Assembly: GCF_000344175.1 (NCBI RefSeq)
Contig: NZ_ALWW01000002.1
Location: 1-64,000 of the forward strand
DNA: 64,000 bases
From: Listeria fleischmannii subsp. fleischmannii LU2006-1
GTDB lineage: Bacteria; Bacillota; Bacilli; Lactobacillales; Listeriaceae
Reading direction: 5' to 3'
Shown here: one piece after another, positions 9,803 through 18,368 of the stretch
Layout of the letters: the number at the start of each line of letters is the position of its first letter
Numbering within the stretch: the stretch's first letter is position 1
Translations under genes and position numbers: made by a program
The notes under the pieces: model-generated
Databases searched by the model: none
What the model was told of the DNA's origin: nothing
The model's input: only the letters and a program-made list of their open reading frames with translations

Positions 9803-10306
9803 ATGTCTTTTGATCCAATGGATTTCTTAAGCGATTTTGCTGGCTTTTTACCGTTTATTATCATGATTGGTGGAGTTTTACTTGCGAAACGTGCTAAAAG
9901 AGAAGCGGATAATAAACAGAAGTCTGGCCGCCCGAAAGCGCCTCAAAGCAAGATGATGCAGGCCATGAATGAGGCAAGAAGCGAATACCGTGAAGTGATG
10001 AAAACTCATTCCAAATCGCAACAAAAAACGGCTGCTAAACCTAAACCAAAAGTTACAAGTGGAACCTATACAAGTGCACGTGAAGCGCAGACCACTAAAG
10101 TAGATGTAGCGGCTAAAAGGCAGGCTGACCGTGCGAAGAAACAAATGGAACGCGATTCGAATTTGCTGGATATTAATGTGACAAGAAGTGAATTTGAGAA
10201 GCGCCGTAGACAAAGTCAAAAATTTGGAAACATGAATTTAAAGCAAGCGATGATTGTGAAAGAAGTTTTAGACAAACCAGTTTCTCTTCGGAATCATTCA
10301 TCTTGA
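9803..10306 (+). CDS. Membrane-anchored protein of unknown function in the floA operon
   Basis: A 167-residue protein with one N-terminal transmembrane segment (about residues 10-30: FAGFLPFIIMIGGVLLA), then a very basic, Lys/Arg/Ala-rich cytoplasmic tail predicted to be helical or disordered. ATG 9803 is preferred over an upstream in-frame GTG, because TAGGTG serves as its SD. I do not recognise the family. Position directly behind floA suggests a role at the same membrane sites. No terminator is seen before the following riboswitch region. Confidence 0.65.
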   Translation: MSFDPMDFLSDFAGFLPFIIMIGGVLLAKRAKREADNKQKSGRPKAPQSKMMQAMNEARSEYREVMKTHSKSQQKTAAKPKPKVTSGTYTSAREAQTTKVDVAAKRQADRAKKQMERDSNLLDINVTRSEFEKRRRQSQKFGNMNLKQAMIVKEVLDKPVSLRNHSS

Positions 10307-10353
10307 AAATTCACTTCAAAACATGTATAGTAAACGGTAGATGTATAAGAAAA

Positions 10354-10448
10354 TCCCGTTAAGGGGAGTAGCAGTCATAATTATGTCGTCAATACGGATT
10401 TTTTCCCGGCATAGTTAGCAATTTTGAAATTGTTTGCAAGACCTTACG
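10354..10448 (+). ncRNA. yybP-ykoY (Mn2+) riboswitch
   Basis: Conserved elements in order are AAGGGGAGTAGC (10361-10372), TCGTCAATACG (10386-10396), CCCGGC (10405-10410) and GCAAGACCTTACG (10436-10448). AAGG and CCTT can form the closing P1 helix, which competes with the terminator just downstream. That is the usual ON-switch layout in this Mn2+-sensing class. The regulated gene is the membrane protein at 10494. Confidence 0.8.
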
Positions 10449-10469
10449 TTTATTTCGTAAGGTCTTTTT
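10437..10469 (+). terminator. Riboswitch-controlled terminator
   Basis: AAGACCTTACG / CGTAAGGTCTT hairpin followed by TTTT. Its 5' arm is shared with the 3' strand of the riboswitch P1 helix, so the two structures exclude one another. Confidence 0.82.
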
Positions 10470-10493
10470 ATACGCAAAAGAAGGAGGAAAAGT

Positions 10494-11282
10494 GTGAAAA
10501 AATTAGTTTCAGTAGTACTCGCGGCCACTCTTATTTTTACACCAATAGGAGGTACGGTCATTAACACAATCGTTCCCGTAGAATCAAAATACACACAAGT
10601 GAAGGAGGCGGATGCAAGGGGATATCGTTCGCCTGTCCGGTCATTTAAATCTAATAATAATGGTATCAATCGCTCTAATGTGAATCGTTCGCAAACGAAT
10701 ACAGGGGCAGCAAACACCGGTAAACGCGGTTTCTTTAGCGGCGGTGGCCTAATGGGCGGCTTAATGATGGGTGGAATCGCGGGCTTACTATTCGGCGGTC
10801 TTCTCTCTAATATGGGCGCATTGGGCAATATTTTTGGGCTCATGATAAACATTTTAGCAATTATCTTGATTATTCGTTTAGTGATGATGCTATTTACTAA
10901 TCGAAAAAAGAATCAACAACCTGTTGTGGCATCTAATCGCGGGGCTATTACGGAGGCGCGAACAGAGACGATTGAAGCTGCAACAACTTCCCGCGAAGAA
11001 ATATTAGATGAAGGTAATATTTCGAACGCAGTCATTGCTTTTTTCACGCATGAAAAGGGCTTAACGCTTGATGATGTTCAGGTCGCTTTAACTTATGATG
11101 AAAAAATTGGGTTTGGCGCTGATGTTATTCAAAATGACCGCATTATTCAGCAATTAGATCATTTTTCACTTGTCCAAGCTATTCGCTATTGGGCTGAACA
11201 TTTTGCGAGAATGGATCCAAATATCGGTTTGAAATTGGAGTATTCCGAGCAAGACGGTATTTATGCTGTTATAACAGAATAA
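10494..11282 (+). CDS. Predicted exported/membrane protein with Gly-rich transmembrane region
   Basis: A 262-residue protein. It has a signal-like N-terminus (MKKLVSVVLAATLIFTPIGG), an Asn/Ser/Arg-rich stretch (about residues 45-78), and a Gly-Met-rich hydrophobic hairpin (residues 82-105). A second hydrophobic segment (115-135) follows, then a soluble acidic C-terminal domain. The layout recalls Tim44-like domain proteins of Firmicutes, but I do not identify it firmly. GTG 10494 follows a strong SD, AAGGAGGAAA. The Mn2+ riboswitch upstream implies manganese-dependent expression and hence a possible role in metal handling; this is inference. Confidence 0.65.
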   Translation: MKKLVSVVLAATLIFTPIGGTVINTIVPVESKYTQVKEADARGYRSPVRSFKSNNNGINRSNVNRSQTNTGAANTGKRGFFSGGGLMGGLMMGGIAGLLFGGLLSNMGALGNIFGLMINILAIILIIRLVMMLFTNRKKNQQPVVASNRGAITEARTETIEAATTSREEILDEGNISNAVIAFFTHEKGLTLDDVQVALTYDEKIGFGADVIQNDRIIQQLDHFSLVQAIRYWAEHFARMDPNIGLKLEYSEQDGIYAVITE

Positions 11283-11288
11283 CTCGAG

Positions 11289-11317
11289 ACAGCTAGGCGT
11301 AATGCTTAGCTGTTTTT
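11289..11317 (+). terminator. Terminator after the riboswitch-controlled gene
   Basis: ACAGCTAGGC / GCTTAGCTGT hairpin followed by six T residues. Confidence 0.82.
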
Positions 11318-11384
11318 TGACAGTTTGAAAAATAAGGCGTATAATTATTCTTACTTTATTAGTCGGAATTAGGAGGTTTTAAGT

Positions 11385-11762
11385 GTGCATTTAAAAAAAG
11401 TGGGAGAAAAAATTGAATTACAACACGAAACAGGGAACTGGCCTTTAATTAAAGAAGAAGGTTTTTCACCTGTTCAAATAACAGTGGCTGCTGTAGCGGC
11501 ATGTAGCGCCTATGTTTATGCAAAGTTACTGGATAAAAAACGTATACCTTATGAAGATTTAGATGTGGATGTGAGCTACGAGCAAGACTTAGAGCAGGCG
11601 GTTCATGTGATTAAAAAAATCGATGTGAACTTCCAAGTGAAAGTAGCGAAAGAATATCAGGAAAAGGCTGAAAAAGCCGTTCATCTTGTCAAAAATGGTT
11701 GCCCGGTTGCTAGAAGTATGCATCCAGATATTCAAATTACGGAACATGTCACATTTCTTTAA
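11385..11762 (+). CDS. OsmC/Ohr family protein
   Basis: A 125-residue protein with the OsmC-fold pattern. The first conserved Cys is in AVAACSAYVYAKLL and the second in NGCPVARSM, the pair used for peroxide reduction in this superfamily. GTG 11385 follows SD AGGAGG. Members reduce organic hydroperoxides, though many short ones are uncharacterised, so the exact activity is uncertain. A single-gene unit closed by a strong terminator. Confidence 0.8.
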   Translation: MHLKKVGEKIELQHETGNWPLIKEEGFSPVQITVAAVAACSAYVYAKLLDKKRIPYEDLDVDVSYEQDLEQAVHVIKKIDVNFQVKVAKEYQEKAEKAVHLVKNGCPVARSMHPDIQITEHVTFL

Positions 11763-11788
11763 AAAAGTAGGCGCTCGCCTACTTTTTT
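11761..11788 (+). terminator. Terminator after the OsmC-like gene
   Basis: Symmetric AAGTAGGCG / CGCCTACTT hairpin with A and T runs, so it could work in both directions. Confidence 0.85.
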
Positions 11789-11949
11789 ATTTTTCTGCCT
11801 CGAGTTAATTTTCAAACTATAAGGTGATGCGAGTCTTAGTAGCTAAAACAAAAGTCCTTCCCTTTATGAAAACGCATACATTAAAAATAGGTAAAAAGTT
11901 TTTGTTTTGAATATAAAGTATGAATTTCGTCTCAAATAATCCAAAAACT

Positions 11950-11977
11950 TTTACAGCGCTTTCAAAATTCGTATAAT
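11950..11977 (+). promoter_or_regulatory. Promoter with cre-like box upstream of leucine dehydrogenase
   Basis: TTTACA (11950-11955), 16 bases, then TATAAT (11972-11977). The -35 overlaps TTTACAGCGCTTTCAA, whose complement TTGAAAGCGCTGTAAA resembles a catabolite-responsive element with a central CG. Binding there by CcpA would block the promoter. This is motif evidence only. Confidence 0.5.
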
Positions 11978-12030
11978 AAGGTTAGGTGATTGATTCTTAT
12001 TGTGTTTCACTATGAAGGGGGTAGTTTGTG

Positions 12031-13104
12031 ATGTTATTTGAAAAGATGAAACAATACGATTATGAACAAGTTGTTTTTTGTCAGGATGAGGCTTCTGGAC
12101 TAAAAGCGATTATTGCCATTCACGATACAACTCTAGGACCGGCGCTAGGTGGATGTAGAATGTGGCCATATGAAACTGAAGAAGAGGCCCTTACGGATGT
12201 TTTGAGACTTGCGCGTGGTATGACTTATAAAAATGCGGCGGCTGGACTCAATTTGGGTGGCGGGAAAACGGTCATTATCGGAGATCCAAAAAAGGACAAA
12301 AGTGAAGCCCTTTTTCGTGCCTTAGGGCGTTATGTGGAAAGCTTAAATGGGCGTTATATTATTGCGGAAGATGTGGGCACGACTGTTCAGGATATGGATT
12401 ATATCCATGAGGAGACCAAGTATGTGACAGGGATATCTGAAACGTTCGGGTCATCTGGAAATCCAAGTCCAATGACGGCGCGGGGTGTTTATGTTGCTAT
12501 GAAACGGACAGCAAAAGAAGCATTTGGAACGGATTCTTTACTTGGGAAAAAAATCGCGGTTCAGGGTGTTGGCAATGTAGCTTATGCGCTTTGCGATTTG
12601 TTACACAAAGAAGGCGCCGAACTTATTTTGACGGATATTAATACGCAAGCGGTAGAGCGGGCTGTGCGTGATTTTGGTGCGGAAGCTGTTTTGCCAAATG
12701 AAATTTATACGGTGGATGCGGATATTTTTGCCCCATGTGCGCTAGGCGGTATTTTAAATGATGAGACAATACCCCAGTTTAAATTTAAAGTGATTTGTGG
12801 TAGTGCAAATAATCAGTTGTTAGATATAGAAAAACATGGTGAGATGCTTGCTATGAGAGGGATTTTATATGCACCAGACTATATTGTAAATGCTGGTGGC
12901 GTGATTAATGTGGCGGATGAGCTGCTTGGGTATAATGAGGAACGGGCTAAGAAAAAAATTGATGAAATTTATGACCAAATTGGGAAGGTTTATGAAATTT
13001 CGGCGGAAGCGGGTATTATTCCGGCTATCGGCGCGGATCATATGGCTCTGAAGCGAATTGAAATGATGAAGCAAGTGCGTAGTACATTTTTGATGATGAA
13101 ATAA
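12031..13104 (+). CDS. Leucine dehydrogenase (branched-chain amino acid dehydrogenase)
   Basis: A 357-residue Glu/Leu/Phe/Val dehydrogenase. The substrate-binding part has [13 protein letters not shown] and the catalytic-Lys motif GGGKTVI. The Rossmann domain has VQGVGNVAY. It deaminates leucine, isoleucine and valine to the 2-keto acids with NAD+, feeding branched-chain fatty acid synthesis. ATG 12031 is chosen, with an adjacent GTG 12028 also possible; SD is AAGGGGG. It stands alone, with its own promoter (cre-like box) and terminator, not inside a bkd cluster. Confidence 0.93.
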   Translation: MLFEKMKQYDYEQVVFCQDEASGLKAIIAIHDTTLGPALGGCRMWPYETEEEALTDVLRLARGMTYKNAAAGLNLGGGKTVIIGDPKKDKSEALFRALGRYVESLNGRYIIAEDVGTTVQDMDYIHEETKYVTGISETFGSSGNPSPMTARGVYVAMKRTAKEAFGTDSLLGKKIAVQGVGNVAYALCDLLHKEGAELILTDINTQAVERAVRDFGAEAVLPNEIYTVDADIFAPCALGGILNDETIPQFKFKVICGSANNQLLDIEKHGEMLAMRGILYAPDYIVNAGGVINVADELLGYNEERAKKKIDEIYDQIGKVYEISAEAGIIPAIGADHMALKRIEMMKQVRSTFLMMK

Positions 13105-13117
13105 GGGAATATTAGTG

Positions 13118-13145
13118 AGCTCCTTTTTTTAGAAGGAGCTTTTTC
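13118..13145 (+). terminator. Terminator after leucine dehydrogenase
   Basis: AGCTCCTT / AAGGAGCT hairpin followed by TTTT. Confidence 0.82.
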
Positions 13146-13204
13146 TTGCCTAAAAGGGTGCGTGTTATTATACTTATTTCATAAGACGCAAGGAGGAATT
13201 GACA

Positions 13205-13441
13205 ATGAATGAAGGACAACAAAAATTTCAAGCATTTATTTTAGAGCGCACAGAGGATGGTAGGGAGTCCGCTATGAAGGAGCTTCTTAGCGAGAGCTTC
13301 AAAAAACAAGATTCGGGGGATTTTGACCAAATGTATTTAATGGCTATGGTTCCGAAAATGGTTTCGTATATTCGGGAAGATAAACGCGACGAAGTGATGG
13401 AAGTGGTTCAAAAATTTGGCGCGAGTCACGTAAGTAAATGA
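13205..13441 (+). CDS. Small hypothetical protein
   Basis: A 78-residue, charged, largely helical protein (MNEGQQKFQAFILERTEDG) with no membrane segment and no motif I recognise. ATG 13205 follows SD AAGGAGG; a TTG six bases earlier is too close to it. The next gene begins one base after its stop, so the two are coupled. Confidence 0.6.
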   Translation: MNEGQQKFQAFILERTEDGRESAMKELLSESFKKQDSGDFDQMYLMAMVPKMVSYIREDKRDEVMEVVQKFGASHVSK

Positions 13442-13442
13442 T

Positions 13443-14114
13443 ATGGCTAAGTCGATTGTTGAAAAACTTCAGTTAACGAAATATAACACGAAAGTGGTTT
13501 TAAACGTGCCACAGGATTTTACGGAGCTTGATGCTTTAGAGAACGTGGACCATTCTTTTAAACAAAAGCAATATGATTTAATCTTTGGTTTTGTGTATAC
13601 AATGGCGGAAATGAAGGTTTTTGTGGAGGAGATTGTTGCGCAAAATCGTCTAGGTGAAAAAGGCTATTTATTTGTGGCGTATCCGAAAAAAGGAAATGCG
13701 CTTTATGATACGTTTGTGCATCGTGACGAAATCATGCCAACACTTAATGTTGATGAAGAGGGCTTTTTACCGAATAGTGGCCTAAAATTTTCGCGTATGG
13801 TGAGCATGGATGAGACGTTTACGGTTGTAGGAATGAAAGAAGCGTTAAAAGAAAAAGGTAAAGTGACTGCAAGAAGCGGAGCGGATGAGCCAGACTATGC
13901 GACAAAAATTCCTGATTTTAAAGCACTTATCGCTTCTGATGCACCGGCGCTTGTGGAATTTGAAAAACTTGCTGCGGGTTATCAAAAGACGTGGGCGAGA
14001 TATGTGTTTAGCGCGAAACAACAAGCGACGCAGGAAAAACGCTTGTTAGAAGCGAAAGAAATCATAAAAGAGGGATATAAAAGTATCGATTTATATCGCC
14101 GAAATAAAAAGTAA
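13443..14114 (+). CDS. YdeI/OmdA-like domain protein
   Basis: A 223-residue soluble protein. The C-terminal segment (AGYQKTWARYVFSAKQQATQ, then KRLLEAKEIIKEG) has the YdeI/OmdA pattern (bacteriocin-protection or OmpD-associated family), often fused to other small domains. The N-terminal 130 residues contain YLFVAYPKKGN and are not assigned. Coupled to the small gene upstream. The biochemical role is unknown. Confidence 0.65.
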   Translation: MAKSIVEKLQLTKYNTKVVLNVPQDFTELDALENVDHSFKQKQYDLIFGFVYTMAEMKVFVEEIVAQNRLGEKGYLFVAYPKKGNALYDTFVHRDEIMPTLNVDEEGFLPNSGLKFSRMVSMDETFTVVGMKEALKEKGKVTARSGADEPDYATKIPDFKALIASDAPALVEFEKLAAGYQKTWARYVFSAKQQATQEKRLLEAKEIIKEGYKSIDLYRRNKK

Positions 14115-14121
14115 AAACGTT

Positions 14122-14152
14122 GCTTAGCCTGTTTTGTGGCTAAGCTTTTTTT
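14122..14152 (+). terminator. Terminator after the YdeI-like gene
   Basis: GCTTAGCC / GGCTAAGC hairpin followed by a run of T. Confidence 0.87.
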
Positions 14153-14217
14153 ATATTAACAAAAATGTTTCCTTATGGAAAAAATTTAAAGAAAGGATTA
14201 AGAAATGGAAAATGATA

Positions 14218-14450
14218 TTGTGTTTTGTTATAAAACGTGATATTCTTTACATGAAAATAAAAGAACGAATATTTTTGCCTGTAAGGTGAGGCTCCTATGC
14301 AAACATAGGCCACTGCCCAAAAACGTCCAAAGACGCCAATGGGTAGAACAGGGATTGTCGGATTAAGGCTTTCCATAATGTGGCTAAGAAATGATTTTTT
14401 TCTTTACGTTGCACAGTGCCAAAACTTTTGCGAGGGGAAAGCATAATCAT
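14218..14450 (+). ncRNA. M-box (Mg2+) riboswitch and its promoter
   Basis: A plausible promoter (TTGTGT, 17 bases, TATTCT at 14218-14246) precedes the conserved M-box core. The core reads TAAGGTGAGGCTCCTATG (14282-14299), then CACTGCCCAAAAACGTC (14311-14327), AAAGACGCCAATGGGT (14329-14344), GGATTAAGGC (14360-14369) and GCACAGTGCCAAAAC. These are the diagnostic elements of the ykoK/M-box class that senses Mg2+ and terminates transcription when Mg2+ is plentiful. It lies upstream of an Mg-type P-ATPase, a classic target. Confidence 0.93.
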
Positions 14451-14472
14451 AGGTTTATTTGAATGTGTCTTT

Positions 14473-14504
14473 ATCCTTGTCAACGTTTTGGCAAGGATTT
14501 TTTT
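14473..14504 (+). terminator. M-box expression-platform terminator
   Basis: ATCCTTG / CAAGGAT hairpin (14473-14479 with 14492-14498) followed by a T run, immediately after the M-box core. Confidence 0.87.
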
Positions 14505-14642
14505 GTGGCAAAAATGGTGAAAGGATGTGAGATAAATGCCATGTATATTAGCTGATATGGACCCGGATAGTTGTGATAAAAAATATAGGGGTATTTATCT
14601 GCCAATCACACGCATGTAGTACCTCTTGTAGGAGGATATGCC

Positions 14643-17213
14643 ATGAGACCAAATGAAGTGGGTTTATTAAAAGAATCCAAGGAAAAATTAGATACCTTGT
14701 TCACGTATTATCAAACAAATGGGCAAGGTTTAAACGAAAATCAAGTGAAAAAGCGGTTAGTAGAATTTGGTTACAACCGAACCAAGAAAAGTAAACCTAA
14801 GCCACTCTACTTACTTTTAGCCAAAGCGTTTAACGATCCATTTATTTATATTTTAATCGTACTTGCGGTTATTTCATTTCTAACATCCGATTTTGAAGCG
14901 GCTATTATTATGAGTATGATGATTTTATTTAGTGCTTTAATTAGTTTTATTCAGTCAGTCAGGGCGCAAAAAGCTAGTTTTTCTTTGCAATCATTTATTC
15001 AAAATAAAACGACGGTTATTCGTAATAATAAAAAACAAGAAATTGACACAAAATATCTTGTTCAAGGAGATATTCTCCATTTATCGACAGGGGCTATGGT
15101 TCCAGCTGATGTGCGTATTTTTGAAGCACAAGATTTGTTTATCAACCAATCAATGCTAACGGGAGAATCATTACCTGTTGAAAAATATGATTTTCCTGAT
15201 GAAAAAAGTGATACGATTTTAGGCAGCCATAATTTAAGTTTTATGGGAACCGATGTCGTAAGTGGAACAGGGCGAGCGATTGTGCTACGTACAGGAGACC
15301 ACACGATTTTTGGTGAGCTTGCTGAGATCGCCACACAAACACGAGGGGACACGAGCTTTGATAAGGGCGTTCGCTCAATCTCAAAATTGCTGTTTTACCT
15401 TATGCTTGTCATGGTGCCTATTGTGTTTGCCATTAACGGTTTTTTAAAAGGGGATTGGCTGCAAGCTTTTATGTTTTCTGTCGCCGTTGCAGTGGGACTT
15501 ACACCTGAAATGCTCCCCATGATTGTTAATACAAACCTTGCTAAAGGGGCCATTAAAATGGCCAAAAAGAAAGTGATTGTGAAGGAACTTAGTGCCATCC
15601 AAAACCTTGGTGCGATGGATATTTTATGTACAGATAAAACGGGTACGCTCACTTGCGATAAAATTTCGTTAGTAAAACATGTGACAACAACGGGAAAACA
15701 ATCGATGGAAGTTTTAGAACTGGCTTTTTTAAATAGTTATTATCAAACCGGTTATAAAAATGTGCTAGATTATGCTGTTATCAAACATACGGAAAAGAAA
15801 AGTGGGCAACTTAGAAACTTAAAACGAATGCAAAAGTTAGATGAAATCCCGTTTGATTTTGAACGACGACTATTAAGTGTTGTAATTCGCGAACGAAGCG
15901 CTGACCGCCTCATTACAAAAGGAGCCGTTTTAGAAGTTTTCCAAATTTGTACGCACTTTGATGCAGATGGTCAAATAAAAGAATTAACAGAGGAAGATAA
16001 AATCAAATTTCAAGCGTTTAGTGAGGAATTAAATAAAGCCGGCATGCGTGTTATTGCTATTTGTTATAAGGATAAACCTAAAGCCTCTACTTTTTCAAAA
16101 AATGATGAAGAAAGTATGATTTTAAAAGGCTTTATTGGCTTTCTAGACCCTGTTAAATCGTCTGCTAAATATGCGATTGAAAGTTTAACACAAAAGGGTG
16201 TGCATATAAAAGTTTTAACGGGTGATAATGAAATTGTAACGAAAAAGATTTGCGAGGATGTAGGAATTCCAAATGAACGATTTTTACTAGGATCGCAAAT
16301 TGAAAAAATGACAGATTGTGAGCTTCATGAGGCCCTTGTAAAAGTTTCGATTTTAGCCAAACTGTCCCCACTTCAAAAAGCTCGCATCGTAGCAGTTTTG
16401 AAAAGAAACAATCATACAGTGGGTTTCATGGGGGACGGCATGAATGACGCACCGGCGCTTAGAAAAGCAGATGTAGGAATTTCTGTTGATACGGCGACAG
16501 ATATTACAAAAGACGCCAGTTCTATCATTTTATTAGAAAAAAGTTTAACGATTCTGGAACAAGGTTTAGCGGAAGGACGAACGGTTTTCGGCAATATTTT
16601 AAAATATATGAAGATGACCGCCAGTTCAAACTTCGGCAACGTATTTAGTGTTTTAGTAGCGAGTGCCTTTCTACCATTCTTACCGATGCTATCCATTCAT
16701 CTACTCCTCCAAAATTTATTGTATGATGTTTCACAACTTACCCTACCTTGGGACAGGATGGACGATTCGTTCCTGAAAAAGCCACGGAAATGGAATACGA
16801 AAAATATGCTGCGCTTTATTGTAACGATTGGGCCAGTGAGCTCAGTTTTTGATATTTTGACCTTTCTTGTTATGTGGTTTGTATTTAAGGCCAACACAGT
16901 AGGTGAACAGGCGCTCTTCCAAAGTGGATGGTTCGTTGTTGGCTTACTCACGCAAACCCTTGTCGTACACATGATTCGGACTGAAAAGATACCGTTTATT
17001 GAATCTGTAGCAACAAAACCAGTGATGCTTTCTACTTGTTGTGTTATGGGGCTTGGCCTTGTGATACCATTTACAGGCTTCGGTCACGCGATTGGTCTTG
17101 TGGACCTACCAGCACTTTACTTCGGGTTTTTAGTATGCATCCTAATTAGTTATATGGTCACAATCCAAATTGTCAAACATATTTACATCAAAAAATTCCA
17201 GGATTGGATTTAA
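14643..17213 (+). CDS. P-type ATPase, magnesium transporter (MgtA type)
   Basis: An 856-residue P-type ATPase. It has an N-terminal cation ATPase domain, two transmembrane pairs, the actuator motif LTGESLPVEK and the phosphorylation site DKTGTLT (Asp331). The nucleotide domain carries KGA; the hinge is TGDN...GDGMNDAPAL. A C-terminal group of membrane spans follows. This is the MgtA/MgtB subgroup pattern, which imports Mg2+ across the plasma membrane. Control by the upstream M-box supports Mg2+ as substrate. SD GGAGGA precedes ATG 14643. The next SEDS gene starts 15 bases after its stop, so the three genes appear to be one transcript. Confidence 0.9.
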   Translation: MRPNEVGLLKESKEKLDTLFTYYQTNGQGLNENQVKKRLVEFGYNRTKKSKPKPLYLLLAKAFNDPFIYILIVLAVISFLTSDFEAAIIMSMMILFSALISFIQSVRAQKASFSLQSFIQNKTTVIRNNKKQEIDTKYLVQGDILHLSTGAMVPADVRIFEAQDLFINQSMLTGESLPVEKYDFPDEKSDTILGSHNLSFMGTDVVSGTGRAIVLRTGDHTIFGELAEIATQTRGDTSFDKGVRSISKLLFYLMLVMVPIVFAINGFLKGDWLQAFMFSVAVAVGLTPEMLPMIVNTNLAKGAIKMAKKKVIVKELSAIQNLGAMDILCTDKTGTLTCDKISLVKHVTTTGKQSMEVLELAFLNSYYQTGYKNVLDYAVIKHTEKKSGQLRNLKRMQKLDEIPFDFERRLLSVVIRERSADRLITKGAVLEVFQICTHFDADGQIKELTEEDKIKFQAFSEELNKAGMRVIAICYKDKPKASTFSKNDEESMILKGFIGFLDPVKSSAKYAIESLTQKGVHIKVLTGDNEIVTKKICEDVGIPNERFLLGSQIEKMTDCELHEALVKVSILAKLSPLQKARIVAVLKRNNHTVGFMGDGMNDAPALRKADVGISVDTATDITKDASSIILLEKSLTILEQGLAEGRTVFGNILKYMKMTASSNFGNVFSVLVASAFLPFLPMLSIHLLLQNLLYDVSQLTLPWDRMDDSFLKKPRKWNTKNMLRFIVTIGPVSSVFDILTFLVMWFVFKANTVGEQALFQSGWFVVGLLTQTLVVHMIRTEKIPFIESVATKPVMLSTCCVMGLGLVIPFTGFGHAIGLVDLPALYFGFLVCILISYMVTIQIVKHIYIKKFQDWI

Positions 17214-17227
17214 AAGGAGATTTGAAA

Positions 17228-18354
17228 TTGTCATACTTAAAAAACAAAACAATCCCAATCAATTATGGCCTATTAGGAATGTATAGCGTCGTCTTAGTCT
17301 ATAGCGCAAGCTTTCAGACGGCGCTTGTGCGCTATGAGGTAAATGCTAATTATTTTGCTATTAGACAATCTATTTTTTTCACAGTAGGCCTGCTCCTCAT
17401 GCTCTTTATTTCCCGTTTTAATCGGCAGATTTTTTTGCGTGAAAAAAGCATTCGTTCGATTTATCTTGTTACTTTTTTTATGTTGCTTTCTGTTCTTATT
17501 TTAGGTGAAACTACAAATTCGGCGCAGCGTTGGCTCAATTTATTTGGTTTTGTGTTTCAGCCAACGGAACTCATTAAAATTTTCGTTATTTTATTTACAG
17601 CATCGTATTTTACATATTTTCGGAAACAAATTGACAGAAGTGACCGCCCCCTTTATTTATACATCTTCTTATTATTAATGATTGTGGGGCTTATCATTTT
17701 ACAGCCTGACCTAGGCACGGCGGCGATTGTATTTGTGATTGCGATTAGTCAGCTTATGGCATCAGGCTTGTCATTTAAACGCATTTTTAAAGTAGCGCTC
17801 TTTTTAATTGGGGTATTTATCGTGGCCATTTTATTCGTTTATTTCATTCATCCGGACTTTTTTAGTAGTACAAAAATGGCCCGCTTTAGTTATTTGGATC
17901 CGTTTAACAAAGAAAATTTGGATGACTCCTATCAGCTTCGAAACGGCTATTATGCCATCGGAAATGGAGGTTTTTTTGGAAATGGTCTCGGCGCAAGCAT
18001 TCAAAAACTAGGCTATTTGCCAGAGGCGCACACGGATTTTATTATGACAATTATTTCGGAGGAACTAGGTGTTTTTGGCCTTTTACTCTACCTTACTTTT
18101 ATCTTTATTTTTATAAAAAAGCTTTTTCCGTGGTGTTCTTGAGTCAGTCGACTTTTGACGTGCTTGTCGCGATTGGTGTTTTAAGCTGGTTATCCATCCA
18201 AGTGTTTTTTAATCTGGGCGGTGTTTCGGGAATTATCCCACTTACTGGCGTGCCATTGCCATTTATGAGTTACGGTGGGAGTTCGATTTTAGCGCTTTCG
18301 TGTGGCTTAGGTTTTGTGCTTGCGGGGGGAGAGGCGAATGAAAAAGCAGATTAA
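17228..18354 (+). pseudogene. FtsW/RodA-type SEDS glycosyltransferase, single-base frameshift
   Basis: Starts at TTG 17228 behind SD AAAGGAGA. Ten or so membrane spans are readable, with family motifs AQRWLNLF...FQPTEL, QPDLGTA, NGGFFG, and at the end PLTGVPLPFMSYGGSS. The frame breaks at 18115-18120: six A residues where seven would join FIFIKK to AFSVVFLSQS. SEDS proteins polymerise peptidoglycan glycan strands with a partner transpeptidase. It forms a pair with the next gene behind an Mg ATPase, as in L. monocytogenes. A sequencing error is likelier than real inactivation. Confidence 0.88.
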
Positions 18355-18368
18355 AGAAGGTGTTTTTT

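Noticed and set aside
9186-9818. Long open frames opposite floA
   Set aside because: Cys/Ser/Thr-rich antisense translations of an intact flotillin gene, with no ribosome site.
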